From Haemaphysalis longicornis (Eukaryota > Arthropoda > Arachnida > Ixodida > Ixodidae), in the NCBI GenBank assembly GCA_013339765.2, contig CM023457.1:58441013-58505012 (forward strand): 64,000 nucleotides of DNA, read 5' to 3'. Of the stretch, positions 23,249-33,869 are shown in pieces. A program made the position numbers and the translations under genes. How positions within the stretch are numbered: position 1 is the first letter of the stretch; the number at the start of each line of letters is the position of its first letter. The notes beneath the pieces are model-generated. The model was given only the letters and a program-made list of their open reading frames with translations, had not been told where the DNA came from and did no database searches.

Positions 23249-23251
<3 letters not shown>
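22271..23251. other. No gene recognised
   Basis: Unassigned. The frame at 22459-22782 and its neighbours carry no domain. Small G-, C- and T-runs occur at 22548, 22889 and 23010. Confidence 0.45.

Positions 23252-23309
<58 letters not shown>
23252..23309. repeat. (TA)n microsatellite
   Basis: About 29 pure TA units. Confidence 0.95.
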
Positions 23310-23311
<2 letters not shown>

Positions 23312-23827
23312 TTACTCATAAGATACTCTCCCGGAATGGCTTACGGGTGCCACACTGTTTCATATTTTTCTCTTAATAAACATCATGTAGGTCCTGAAGT
23401 TGTGGACATGCAAAAGTCGGAACTCATCTGTGCCTTCTGGACAAAGCGGATCTTTTGAATTAACTAAAACTGCATTTTGTCTTAATGGTACCTATAACTA
23501 TAAGGCGCAAACCGCGCAAGAAAGGGTTCAACCGCAAGCCCCCGGATGGGGTCGGCGCTTCCAACCGCTGCCGACGCGCACGAAACTCGGCCGCTCACGT
23601 TGCGGCCCCAGATTCCGCGGGAGCGCCCATGCGCGTCATGGAACGGCATGGTCACGGAGTGGTAGAATGTAACAACGCTCCTGCTACTCTTCTCGTAATA
23701 ACAATGCCGGGCAAGGACGCATCGCGTCTCACGCTTGTAGCTCTTCACCAGCTCGCTCACTGAGCCGCCGAGATTCGCAAAGCTGTTCGCTTATTTGTTG
23801 TGATAGCGAATAATTGGAATTTTTTTC
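23310..23827. other. No gene recognised
   Basis: Unassigned, GC-rich at 23510-23660. No domain seen. Confidence 0.4.
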
Positions 23828-24285
23828 CTGGTTTTACATGTTCTCACGGGGATCGAGTGACTCCTCGTGCAGTGAGCCTGGTGGCATTGATTACTACATT
23901 ATGAACTGCTCCAAAAACAACCTCAAGCGGACGTACTTTTTGCGTGATCTCCAGAAGCAAGGAATGCGCCATGCTACATCGGAGGACAATATTTATCCTA
24001 GGGAGCACTGGATTGTGCGAATAGAGGTGTCCCGTCTCCTGCTTTGATTTTTGCAGTCCACAGGACTAAGTGAGGTGTGGTGACATTGCGTCTCTGATAT
24101 AATATTGGGAACGATTTGTCAGAGCAATTGGCGGTAGTTATGCAAGGCTAATTACGCCTCATCCAACAACACATACTGCTACTGCTACTACTACTACAAG
24201 TGCTGCTACTACTACTATTACTACTACTACTATACTAGTACTACTGCTGCTGCTACAACTACTACTACTACTACTACTACTGCTG

Positions 24286-24347
<62 letters not shown>

Positions 24348-24365
24348 GCTGCTGCTACTCTGACT

Positions 24366-24413
<48 letters not shown>

Positions 24414-24435
24414 CTACTACTGTTGCTGCTGCTAC
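23828..24435 (+). mobile_element. LINE 3' end with very long (CTA)n tail, copy 2
   Basis: Aligns with 3708-4078: GAACTGCTCCAAAA, GCTACATCGGA-GACA, CCACAGGACTAAGTGAGGTG and GAGCAATTGGCGGTAG are shared. The zinc knuckle is decayed: the first cysteine pair is incomplete and its histidine is tyrosine (DYYIMNC). From about 24170 the element passes into some 265 bp of CTA units with CTG variants. A SINE begins immediately at 24436. Confidence 0.8.
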
Positions 24436-24691
24436 TCCGCCGCGTTGGCTCCTAGGCTGAGGCGTTGTGCTGCTGAGTCCAAGGACGCAGGTTCGATCAC
24501 GACCGGGGCGGCCGCTTGTCTGATGGAGGCGAAAAGCGATTACGCCCGTGTGTGGAGATTTAGGCTCATGTTAAATATTCCCAGGTGGTCAAAATTAATC
24601 CGGAGCTCTACACTGCGCCCGCCTCATCTCTCAGGCGTAGCAGGGGGGCGCGTTAAAACCCACAACCAATCATCATCCAGAATTGATTGAT
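24436..24691 (+). mobile_element. tRNA-derived SINE abutting the (CTA)n array
   Basis: Starts CCGCCGCGTTGGCTCCTAGG, an altered A box. The B box is GGTTCGATCAC at 24490-24500. The body has GATGGAGGCGAAAAGCGATT, GGTGGTCAAAATTAATCCGG and a CGTTAAAACCCACAACCAAT 3' end, then a vestigial ATTGATTGAT. It probably inserted into the LINE's microsatellite tail. Confidence 0.85.
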
Positions 24692-24860
24692 GGCATAGCC
24701 GCACACCAGCACAACAATGCTTAACGGCACATAATCTGTACTTTTTGAATGACAATCAATCCAACAATCATTTATTGACGGGCCCAGGAACAGCCGTGGG
24801 GGGGGGGGAGCCTTTGTGCTGGCGTGCAGAAATAAAAAGACGAAACATGATGCACATATA

Positions 24861-24920
24861 CAACAACAACACCGACAACAACAACACAACAACAACAACG
24901 ACAACAACAACAACAACAAT
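24861..24920. repeat. (AAC)n microsatellite
   Basis: Interrupted AAC/ACA units over about 60 bp. An 11-base G-run lies just upstream at about 24798. Confidence 0.9.
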
Positions 24921-25529
24921 AATCGCGTCATTTGCGCGGAACCAACCGCGCTCGGGTGCTGGACAATCGGAACCTATTATACGATATCTTCACGTAAGAT
25001 ATCGTGTTCAAGTTTTTTTCAACAGCAGCAACTCGATATCTTCCGTACGAACAGCTTTGTGAATCTCGGCCTTGAATTTTTTTTATTTGCGCTTCTAACC
25101 AAGGTATAGATGTTCACAAAACGTCGTTAGATCCGCTAAGAAGAGTGGCTTGGAATGGCTTGGAAGTTGAATTGAAGGCATCTGGACTTACGCCCTGGGA
25201 TGACGCTGTAGCATTTGAGGCGGAAAGTTTTGCTATAATTTTTAACAAGACCATCAGTGTTCTCGATGTGTTATTTAGGTTCGGAAATGTCTACCGAGAG
25301 GATAACACGTTTCAGTCGTTCAGTACAACGCTAATCCCGTTCATGCATTTTTAACGAACAAAGTTAACTAATTTACACTTCTGTCGAACGGAGCAATGCA
25401 AAAGTCATTTTAATTCTTTCGGCCCTCGTATCATATATTTAGAACATTAACCAAAATTCTACAACCAACTTCAGAACAGAACCAAGACAGCTAGTTTTCT
25501 GGGAAATAGTTTGAGGATACTTTTTTCGA
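24921..25529. other. No gene recognised; ATATCTT/AAGATAT hairpin
   Basis: An inverted repeat ACGATATCTT/AAGATATCGT at about 24980-25004 can form a hairpin. A frame of 69 codons at 25145-25354 shows no known domain. Confidence 0.4.
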
Positions 25530-25935
25530 TTATGACCATCATTCGTCTTTTGCTACAGCTGAACGCTAGACAGAAGAAGGCATTGCAGTGAAGGCCACAT
25601 TGACATCGGGGTGACCCCAGGTACCGCACATCATCTGAGTTTGATTACATGGCTCTAACTCAAAAAATACTTTCAATGCCAGCTTTTTTTTTTGTATGTG
25701 AGCTCACTATTTTTGAAGTTTAGGAAAACAAGCAAAACAAGATTTCTGTTGGATTTTAAAATTTTAATTGCCAAATGACCTAATTAGTTGTAATGCCTTT
25801 AAATCGCTAATTACTTGCACCACAAGCTCAATTTGTCGGTTGTAAGCTGATAGGACCACAATAATAAAAAAAATACACACACAAAATTATTTTCTAGAAA
25901 TAAAAAAGTCTGGGCCGAAAGCGTAAGCAAGCCAG
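25530..25935. repeat. Diverged dispersed repeat, copy 2
   Basis: Partner of 4185-4590. It has the same order of blocks: CGCTAGACAGAAGAAG, a TTTAGGAAAACAAGC segment, TGCCAAATGACCTAATTA, ATTACTTGCACCA and GTCTGGGCCGAAAGCG. Family unknown. Confidence 0.45.
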
Positions 25936-27309
25936 TGACATTTTGGAATAATGCACTCGCGTATTAACGACGCAACAGCACGAGTTCAGTGCCTTGCTTC
26001 AGCCATTTCACCTGATGCTCTGCGTTAAACTAAATTGTTTAACCCGGGCTAGTAAGCTATTAGCTCCGAATGCTGAGCATACCGAAGACTGGGCTCGCCA
26101 TCTCAACTGTCACAGTTCCTGCCTTCGGCCGACACTGCAGGAGTCCAATTTCGAAATGGACGTTCCGAGTCCCCGCAACAGCGTCTACGCGGTGTCCGGT
26201 TACATCCTAACGTAGTCGCTCGTGTAAGTAGTTGATAGGATGCGCCACCGCGCTTGAAAAAAAGCAAACAGCCCGGTAAAAACACGAAAAGAAAAATCAG
26301 GTTCTTAACCGGAAGATGTAAGGCGAGTTAGTGTTCTGAGCCTGCTTTATTAGCGTGTGCAGTATAGATTTACTTATTGACCAGATGGGATCGCTATGTT
26401 CTAATTCGTTTCTTTTTGGCGCGCGACCAGATGCGCCTGGCAGACGGACACAAAAGCGTCCACAATTTCACTGAGACGCACAGATACGTAGGTACATACA
26501 CGCATGCGTACCATCAGCAAACGGAAGCGTTCATTAAAAGGAATTTTCAATTAAATACTCATACAAGGGACCTCCGGGGTAGCAGTTTTCTCGCCCAATC
26601 CGGGGGCCCTTTAACATGGTTCATCCGGGCTACGTAGCTACATCTTTAATTGCACCGGTCAGTTTTTTTTTTGGTCCCGACCTGCGGCAAATGAGATTTT
26701 TCCGTAGGCTGTCCTCAACTGTAAAAGACCGCCGCCCTGCTTCTTCGGCGGTCGGTGTCGGCCATCGAACCGCCGCCATTTCGGTCTCCGGCAGCGCGCA
26801 CTTTTTTTGCGCACGCACGTTTTTGCCCACTGCCGCGCTTCCCAGCGGCATCCGCCTCGAAACAGAGCGTGACACGGCGAACGCGCGCGCGCGTGTTCGC
26901 GCATCACCGAGCACGACACGTGATTATAACCGCAAGGGACGAGCGGAAGACTGGATGCGGACTGCGCCAGAACAACGGTAGCCGAAGCCGAGCCAAGTCA
27001 AGCGCGGAATGTAGTCAACTGAGGATGGAGCGAGAGAAAAACGGCGATTTGGCGGGTTTCGAGAGTTAATTGCGAGCGGTACGCGAGAAACAAAGGTAGC
27101 CGGCCCGCCTGTTGCCGCGGGCCGAGGAACGGGCGTATAACGAGGACTGAGCGTAATAACGCCGACGTTGGAAAACAAAGCAGGACAATCGGGGATGGGC
27201 TACGAGACCGAACGCGTTTGCGAACGGGGCCTCGTTTCTGTTAACGGTTGTTTTTCTTCCAGCTCGCACCAACCGTTGGTGGTCGCCGCAGGAGCACCAC
27301 TTGAAAGGT
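25936..27309. other. No gene recognised; GC-rich island-like part
   Basis: The interval 26730-27060 is GC- and CpG-rich, with GCCGCCATTT (YY1-like) near 26770 and a CACGTG E-box near 26918. This could be a promoter or first-exon region of a gene outside the recognisable part. Overlapping frames of 80-127 codons have no domain. Confidence 0.35.
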
Positions 27310-27358
27310 GGGGGGGGGGGGGGGGGGAGGGGGGGGAGAGTAAGGGGGGGGGGGCGGA
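27310..27358 (+). repeat. G-tract, potential G-quadruplex
   Basis: Four or more G-runs, the longest 18 or so, within about 50 bp. Run lengths here are prone to sequencing error. Confidence 0.8.
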
Positions 27359-27507
27359 GTAGCGCAAGACACGATCTTGAAATCGTGGCCGCCTTGTTAC
27401 GGGTTTCCGTATAATTGCCGCGAGAAACGAGCGATTTGTCCAACTTCAAAGTGCCAGAGGGGGCCGCGGCTAAACCAGGACAACGGCCGTGCGTGCTCCC
27501 GGTGTTT

Positions 27508-27690
27508 ACGTTATTAGGCCTAAAGTTTTGATTTGAGGTCTCGCGACGTTAATCAGTAGCTGCGGCTTAAAGTAGGATGAGTAATATGAGTGCTTTTTTT
27601 CCTGTGGGTAACGGTTGATGACGTAAGAGTTCGAAGCGTGACGTTAGGCCTAACGTCCCATGTTTAGGCTTAATGTCAGGCAACCTTAAA
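27508..27690 (+). repeat. TTAGGCCTAA-bearing dispersed repeat, copy 1
   Basis: Contains TTAGGCCTAAAGTTT at about 27511 and GCGTGACGTTAGGCCTAACG at 27636, then ATGTTTAGGCTTAATGTCAG. The same words in the same order and spacing (about 125 bp) occur inverted at 50735-51022. Family unknown. Confidence 0.5.
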
Positions 27691-27888
27691 GTTAAGCTTA
27701 AGGGCACGTCGAGCCGCAAGTGCCACTTGACGACGTCCCCGTCAGCCGGGAGCAATAGTTGTTCCGTTTCCAGGGTCATGGCAGACCTAGGTAAAACAGA
27801 AACTGGTCCTCGTGCTATATGGTTAGCTTTGGACATTAAAGCAATCTCCTTGATCAAGCGCTAAACCTAGCTGGTAGTTCGGTCCCTG

Positions 27889-27955
27889 TTGCTTAGCGGG
27901 TAACGTCACGGCTTCGAACGCTTATATCCCGGGTTTGAGACCCAGCAATCCTACC
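27889..27955 (+). other. tRNA-like sequence (A and B boxes)
   Basis: TTGCTTAGCGGGTAAC fits an A box, and GGTTTGAGACC at 27932-27942 fits a B box at tRNA spacing. Full cloverleaf pairing is not evident. Likely a tRNA-derived retroposon or pseudo-tRNA. Confidence 0.4.
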
Positions 27956-28312
27956 TTTTGTTTTGTTCCGAGACTTTTTATTGGAAAAACGCTTCCTGTA
28001 TACTGCGCGGTATTTTTGTAAATAAACGCGCTTTAGGACGTTTTGGGTCAGTTTAGGTGCGGAGACGAGGCTGTCACCACGTTTTAATTAAAGTTCTGAA
28101 TCGCACCGGAATACGCCCCTCTGCTGATCATCAACCCGCATTCCCATTGCTATTGGGAATTTGGGAATTCGGGGATTTGGGAATGGGAATTTGGGAGCCA
28201 CATTTGTGCGAGCGTACCGCCATTTACCTGCCGCGTTTATGGCAGTTGGCTTCGTCGCTCAATGAACTCCATAATTCATTCTCATCGAAGAAAATTCTTC
28301 TGGGAACTGTAA

Positions 28313-28731
28313 AGGGACTCTGCAACACTGCCGATAAACGCCTTCACTCTTTACTTCGCGTCGGGAAGCACTCGCATCGCCAGCACGGAAGGGTACTACG
28401 TGATTTGTTCGTCGCAGCAGATGCGCCTTCAGTTTCTGCTTGGCTTGTGTGGCTTTCTTGTTAATGTGGCTAACGAATGCGTTCATTGGTGCAAATGAAG
28501 GAAAGTCGGCCAAACAGCCGCTACACCGCCGTTAATGGCTAAATTCGAAGAACGCCAAGACCGGGAAAGAGAAAAATCTTTTGAGCAAGTCTCTAAGTTG
28601 TCTTATGGGCATGGAGCAGTAATTTCTGGCTGACATGCTTTGCGACCCCCTAGTCTAAGTACTGAATTTGTTGGGTGACTACGTTCTGCAAGCATTTAAA
28701 ATTTCCGAAAAAAAAGTGTTGCAGGGTCCCT
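28313..28731 (-). mobile_element. TTAA MITE, family A, inverted copy
   Basis: Inverted relative to 14773, with both ends present: AGGGACTCTGCAACACT on the left (one change) and AGTGTTGCAGGGTCCCT on the right. TTAA follows at 28732-28735; the left flank reads GTAA. Shared internal blocks include the GCAGATGCGCCTTCAGTTTC and GCTGACATGC areas. It is more diverged than the 20648 copy. Confidence 0.8.
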
Positions 28732-28882
28732 TTAAGTCTGCCTACGTGCTTTGAAGGCGAGATCTTGTGATACTTATCAACGACTTCTTCACTGCGACAC
28801 CGTATTTGCGGCTCTTTCTTCGTTTTAGTTTTCTTGTTTTTTGGCGAGAATTAATTCGACCGGCGTCTTTTCTGTTGCACCG

Positions 28883-28884
<2 letters not shown>

Positions 28885-28962
<78 letters not shown>

Positions 28963-29010
28963 TCTTCTTCTTCTTCTTCTTCTTTTTTCTTCTTCTTCTC
29001 CTTCTTCTTC
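28885..29010. repeat. (TC)n-(TTC)n polypyrimidine array
   Basis: About 37 TC units are followed by TTC units with variants. Such homopurine/homopyrimidine mirror tracts can adopt triplex (H-DNA) structure. Long Glu/Arg and Ser/Leu frames here are only repeat translations. Confidence 0.95.
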
Positions 29011-29689
29011 CATTCCGTCGCCTCTTGGAGAAAGATATTCCCACAGACTGTTGACACACGCCCAAAGCTTTTCCAAACTCAGGGTCCCGCGAGGCTTTAG
29101 GGCACCTGTTCTATTCACGTGCCGGCCCGCGTTCACTTGTCACGCGGAACGCACTGCTTCGCTGCGCCGCGGCAGCGTGTGGAGTTTTACAAACTTCACA
29201 CCGGCTCTTTACCGGTGAAAGGTGTGGGCAGAAAGCAGGGGTTTGTCCGTACCTTTGGGCACAGACTGTTCATTATGTAAGAAGCCGAAGATTACTGAAT
29301 ACGCCGTCATAAAGTGCTGGGACGTTGTCCTTCAAAGAACTTTGTAGAAGGACCTCCCGGTAGACGAATACGGAGTGTGGTTTCTTGCAATCAAAAGTGA
29401 CGATACCCCCATGGAAAAATCAAGCCCGTGTGGCTACGCAGCATCTGGCGGTCTCGTATGGCCGTTAGGAGACAGTCACTTCCGGGCACAGTCTGTTCAA
29501 GACTACTCTGCTGAGAGTGTTGCGAGGATTCGTGATGTAATCGAGAAAGAAAACACAGAAGCGTTGACTTTGTTTAGCGCTAAGATTACAGTGCACTGGT
29601 TCGCGAAATATATAATACCTGTCTCAGTGCTTGTTTCATACAGCTGTGATGTCATTGTTTTTGTTGCTCTTTGTGCGGCAAAAAAAAAA
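29011..29689. other. No gene recognised
   Basis: A 168-codon plus-strand frame begins at 29375 but has no domain, and its second half is the tRNA-derived repeat below. Unassigned. Confidence 0.4.
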
Positions 29690-29880
29690 AAACAGCTGCG
29701 GAAATACCGCATCGGTAGAGCACTTGGCTCCTACTGTGTAAGCCCAGGTTCAAATCCCATCGGATCACACGTGTGTTTTAAGGCGAAAGCCTTACAACTC
29801 GTGACACACTGCGTCGTTGTTGCAATAGTAGTTGCCCGGTCAAGAAAATGGCCGCCGCTGTCAAGAGTAACTAAAAAATA
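29690..29880 (+). mobile_element. tRNA-derived retroposon, second type
   Basis: TACCGCATCGGTAGAGC serves as A box, and GGTTCAAATCCC at 29747-29758 as B box. A body follows with the small hairpin AAGGCGAAAGCCTT and an A-rich end (AACTAAAAAATAAATA). The body differs from the main SINE family. It may be a separate tRNA-derived SINE. Confidence 0.5.
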
Positions 29881-30330
29881 AATACATGCGTGATTTGATG
29901 GGATTTACCCGCATTAAGTCTACGCAATTCGCTGAGGATGCTCTCCATATCCCACGTGTCGCTTCAGCCCTCCAACTTGCCCACACGTTACATAGCCGCG
30001 CCGAGGTTGGCGGGCAGCCCGCGGAGACGCAACGTTACACGCTAAAACGTTACCATCCATTCCTAAAGAAAGTGGAGAGCAGCGCGAAAGCTAAAAGTGC
30101 GCCCAACCGTCGCTGGAAGTGCGTTCAGTCGATCATCAAACCTTCGAAGACCTGGCCAAATCGCGAACGAAGAACGAACCCATGCGACAATTTATTCGCG
30201 CACAAAGTAAACGCATCTACGAAGGATCAAAATACATTCTCATACGTGGTTTACGAGATACAGGTACACTATTGTATACTCTTTCTTCATGATAGATGCG
30301 TGTATTGTCTTATCTCGAACCATTCCTTTT
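29881..30330. other. No gene recognised
   Basis: A frame of 148 codons at 29886-30332 has no domain. The interval ends in the short T-run into which the next element is inserted. Confidence 0.4.
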
Positions 30331-30887
30331 AAGTGCGAATGCACTTTATAAGCGACCCCAAACCTTCCACCGCCGGCGGCGGCGGCGGCGTCCGCAGTCC
30401 TCCTCTCCCTAGCAACGGCGTGGAGCGGAGAGGAGCGTCGGTAGCAACGGCGCGGTGACGTCACTTCACCACGTGACCGCGCTCGCTCCGCCTCCTCGCC
30501 GTGGCTGCGCGCCGCTCCCCGCACCGCTCCTCGCGCCGTGACGTCATGGTATGACGTCACAGCGCGCCTCCTCTCCCCAGCAGCTGCCGCGCGCCTCTCT
30601 CTCCACCATGACGTCACACTCTCTCCTCTCCCCCTCGCTCGGCTGCAGCTGCCGTGCGCCGCTGTCCCTCTCCCCTTGCGCTCACCTCCTCTCTCAGCCA
30701 TCTGGCTCGGCGCGCTCGGCGCGGCGTACCCCCCTATATATGCAGCGATAAACTGCCAGACCTCCGTGGGTCGGCTCGCGCGCGCTCACGGGCGAATGCC
30801 AACGGATTTTAACTTTACTCCCCCTCATAGCATCACCCCGTGCATTCGCACTTAACCATGTTCACCCTCGGGGAAATGCTTGGGAGG
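30331..30887. mobile_element. T-run-inserted hairpin element, copy 1
   Basis: The left end AAGTGCGAATGCACTTTATA continues with AGCGACCCCAAACC. The right end carries GTGCATTCGCACTT (30842-30853) and then a CCCTCGGGGAAATGCTTGGG hairpin region. It is bounded by TTTT on the left and TTTTTT at 30888-30893 on the right. The repeat AGTGC-GAAT-GCACT is itself a hairpin. The interior is GC-rich with (GGC)n. No protein is encoded. The ends match the copies at 46185 and 47256, and the interior partly matches 47256. A non-autonomous Helentron-like rolling-circle element is my best inference. Confidence 0.7.
30408..30741 (+). promoter_or_regulatory. Promoter-like cargo: CRE x4, X-box half, E-box, TATA
   Basis: Four perfect TGACGTCA sites lie at 30456, 30539, 30552 and 30609. 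CCTAGCAAC, an RFX X-box half-site, is at 30408 and CACGTG at 30470. TATATATG begins at 30735 after a GC-rich stretch. The combination resembles a CREB-type RNA polymerase II promoter carried inside a mobile element. Whether it is active cannot be told. Confidence 0.45.
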
Positions 30888-31075
30888 TTTTTTCGCGGTT
30901 TTCAAGCAAGCGTTTGAAAGCAGTGGAAGCCCGGTTTCACGCACGCGCCGTCTGTCCAGAGACTGAGCACCATTCTACGGGGAAATAGTTTTAGGGGCGA
31001 AGCTCCTCATGCTCGGGCCCTGTCCCGGCCGTACACGGCACATTGATGATGATTGTGGCAGGATCCCCCTAGGGA

Positions 31076-31393
31076 TTGGCCAACCAAAGATTAGCCGAAG
31101 AGGGCAAAACGTTCAACGCGTTCGTTGCTACCCAACAAGGAGGACAGGAAGAAGAAGAGGTTGTCGTTCGTCGCCTGCGAGCTCAAGGCACGTACCGGGG
31201 GTACGCGACACAAGACGCTCTGCAGAAGGCGATGGCCAAGGTGGCTAAAATGTCACACACCGAATTCGACAACTCACCCATGGAGATTCTCATCGTCCCA
31301 AACAAGTCCTATATAATCACCACAAACATCGACGTCGTCGACGGGCTTGTCAACGGAGCGGTGGAAAGCTTGACGTGTCGAGTCTTTGTATGA
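31076..31393 (+). pseudogene. PIF1/Helitron-type helicase remnant
   Basis: A 105-codon stretch whose C-terminal part reads YIITTNIDVVDGLVNGAVES. This matches the conserved late motif of PIF1-like helicases, usually P-x-M-(L/I)-x-x-N-I-D-x-x-x-G-L-x-N-G. Such helicases occur in Helitron transposons and as cellular PIF1. The Walker motifs are absent and the first half is unrecognised. It is most likely a Helitron scrap. It lies about 190 bp beyond the copy 1 hairpin element, but no link is shown. Confidence 0.5.
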
Positions 31394-32005
31394 TGTGTGG
31401 GCGAATGTTTCACGCTTACCGATAAGCATTTTAGCTTCGCGCCTCTCATCATCATTCACTTCGTGGAGATGGCGGGATTTTTTTTTTTTTTTACAGAACG
31501 ACATCAGTCTCACTAAAAAAGCTTTCGCTTTAAAAATGGTGCGATTACAGTCGAGGTCCCGATACCGCGCGGTATGTCCTGTCGCTCTAACGTTGAGTGC
31601 ACGGAGCTTCGTGTTGGCCACACGCCGTTATAAAGGATTTCAGGGCGGGGTAGCCGCGAGGATCGCAGGGAGCGCGTGTGCTCTGTTTTGTCCGCACCGG
31701 GGAATATTTGACCACGAAGCCGTCGGGCATGTGTCCGGCGTTGCCTGGACTGTCCGCGCACCCCGCGGGTGTGATTATTGTGGGCGCGACGGCCGAGGCG
31801 GGTTGTGCGCGCGCGGAAAGTGCATCGGCAGGCGCTGCGCGCTGACGCGCGTTCGATGGTTATGACGCTGATGCCGGTACAAGCCGGATAATTGCGGTGG
31901 TGACCGTATCCTTCCTCCTAGATTCACTCGGCCGAACAACAACAGGACGAAGGCATTGTAAGCGCGCTTGCCAGGACATTTCCTTTTCAGCAATATGGGT
32001 GTGTC

Positions 32006-32006
<1 letters not shown>
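31394..32006. other. No gene recognised
   Basis: A T-run at 31479-31492 and GC-rich sequence at 31630-31860. A 159-codon plus-strand frame has no domain. Confidence 0.4.
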
Positions 32007-32065
<59 letters not shown>

Positions 32066-32262
32066 GATTGATTGATTGATTGATTGATTTTGGGGTTCAG
32101 CGTGCCGACGCTACACAGGTGATGAGGCGTGCCGTAGCGAAGAGCTCCAGATTAATTTTGATCACCTGGGAATCTTTAACGTGCGCTGAAATCTCGTACA
32201 CACCGGCGTTTTTTGCTTTTCGCCTCCATCAGAAAAGCGGCCGGGAATCGAACCCGCGTCCT
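32007..32262 (-). mobile_element. 5'-truncated SINE with long (ATTG)n tail
   Basis: Tail 32007-32089, with one phase break (GATGATTG) near 32065; body 32090-32262 on the minus strand. The copy keeps the B box (GGGTTCGATTCCC) but has lost the A box, and the GC-rich loop beside the B box is shortened. GTGTCTG occurs on both sides (about 32001 and 32273), a possible short target duplication. Confidence 0.85.
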
Positions 32263-32644
32263 TGGGCGTGTGGTGTCTGCGAACGAAAGAACCAGATCCA
32301 GTGCGCTTGTGTGATGCGCAATTCCGCCGCCTTCTTAGTTTGCAGCATGGTAAAATAGTCTATCTTATCGCTTCGTATACGCTGCGAGTTACGCCGACTA
32401 TCGAAGACGCATATTCAAATCCGCGTATCACTCTAAGACAATCCTGCGGTGCAGCTTCACAGCAACGCACTTAATTGACCAATCCACGAATGTAATGGGA
32501 TTTCCCCAAAAGAAGAGGTCGAGCTTGAGATTTCACTCAATGCTTCGTTTTCGATTCTTAGCTGTTATGTATGATTACGATTCAGGTTATAACATGCTTA
32601 TCCTCCGTAAAACAATGCCCGATGGACGATGTAGGAACTTCTCA
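32263..32644. other. No gene recognised
   Basis: Unassigned sequence. No domain or RNA gene seen. Confidence 0.4.
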
Positions 32645-32648
32645 CAAA

Positions 32649-32739
<91 letters not shown>

Positions 32740-32742
32740 AAT
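32645..32742. repeat. (AAAT)n microsatellite
   Basis: About 24 perfect AAAT units. Confidence 0.95.
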
Positions 32743-33869
32743 AGTCGGGAGTGGTATTACGCAATGCAAGCATGATATACTGCACTGCGCAATGCCACAA
32801 CGCTGATCACATTTTTCGGTCAAATGGCGGGCACTCTTCTGACGTTCGCCGATTTAGTTTTGTAGGCGGCATGGATTGGTCCTTCAAGTGCATTGCGATG
32901 AAGCCGAACCACGTGATAGCCTTAGATTGCACATGTTTAATGTCCGCAAAAACCCCGTTTCTAACATCCAGAGATTATACAAACAGTACCACCGCCATGG
33001 TTCTTGATTCCTGCCTCAAGTCCAGTCGTTCGCGTGTTGCCCCTCATCGATTTACAGGGGAAGACAAACGACACATGTCATGCTGACCTTTCGCGCTTAT
33101 ATTTACCGCTGGCCGACGCAGCTTCACCGTCGCTCAGAAAGAAGGAGCAAAAAATCGCGACGCAACGGCGTGGCGGCGATCAAGGCAGGTGAAAGCGTGG
33201 CCGCCTATTTATAGCTAGGTGTTGAATGTATACCCGCTTTCGTTCAACGCCCGCTGCTGCTCTGTTTGCAAACAAAAGGCTACAGAATCCCTTTTCCTAA
33301 GCCACTCCTCTCCCGGTCCGTTTGCAACCGTAATATACTCATCACCCAGCGGAGAAACAACACCCCCCACACAGAAGGCCCGTGCCGTTACACTCAAGTG
33401 TGAGAGAAACGCCCACCCAAAATGCCATACCCTGATTGGTTGAGGACCTCCGTACGTCACCGACAGGAGCTCGAGGTAGCCAATCGCAGGTTGGGGACCG
33501 CAACGTCGCAGCGAAGTAGTCTACCGGGTCTATGATTTCGGTAGTGTGGCTTTCCCTGCCGCAATCATGGTGTGAGGAGTTGGTCGCATTTCCTCCACGG
33601 GGCCCGCGGCTTATCGCCTTTCCGGTGCGCCGGGCCCATACCCCAACAGATCCGTGATAACGAAGAGGGCGCGAATTTCCGGTGGCCGCTTTTGGGCGCG
33701 CGGAAGGGGCCACGCACCCGGCCTTGTCGGGGAGCTTGCCGGAACCATGTTCTTTTGCCGTGCTCCTACAGCCCTCTCGCTGAGGGTGACTTCGTCGAGT
33801 CAGCGCTGACCTCATCCGGGCCTGTGGTGCGCCGCGAGGATAGCGGCTTCGTGAAATGTCGGAGACATT
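32743..33869. other. No gene recognised; CCAAT-containing GC-rich part
   Basis: In 33420-33840 the sequence is GC-rich with ATTGG near 33435, CCAAT near 33479 and a GCCGCAATCATGG word near 33560. This is promoter-like in composition. A 157-codon minus-strand frame there shows no domain. Confidence 0.35.

Noticed and set aside
28742..29136. Glu/Arg-rich frames
   Set aside because: They are translations of the (TC)n-(TTC)n array.
29886..30332. 148-codon plus-strand frame as a conserved gene
   Set aside because: No recognisable domain. It ends in the hairpin element.
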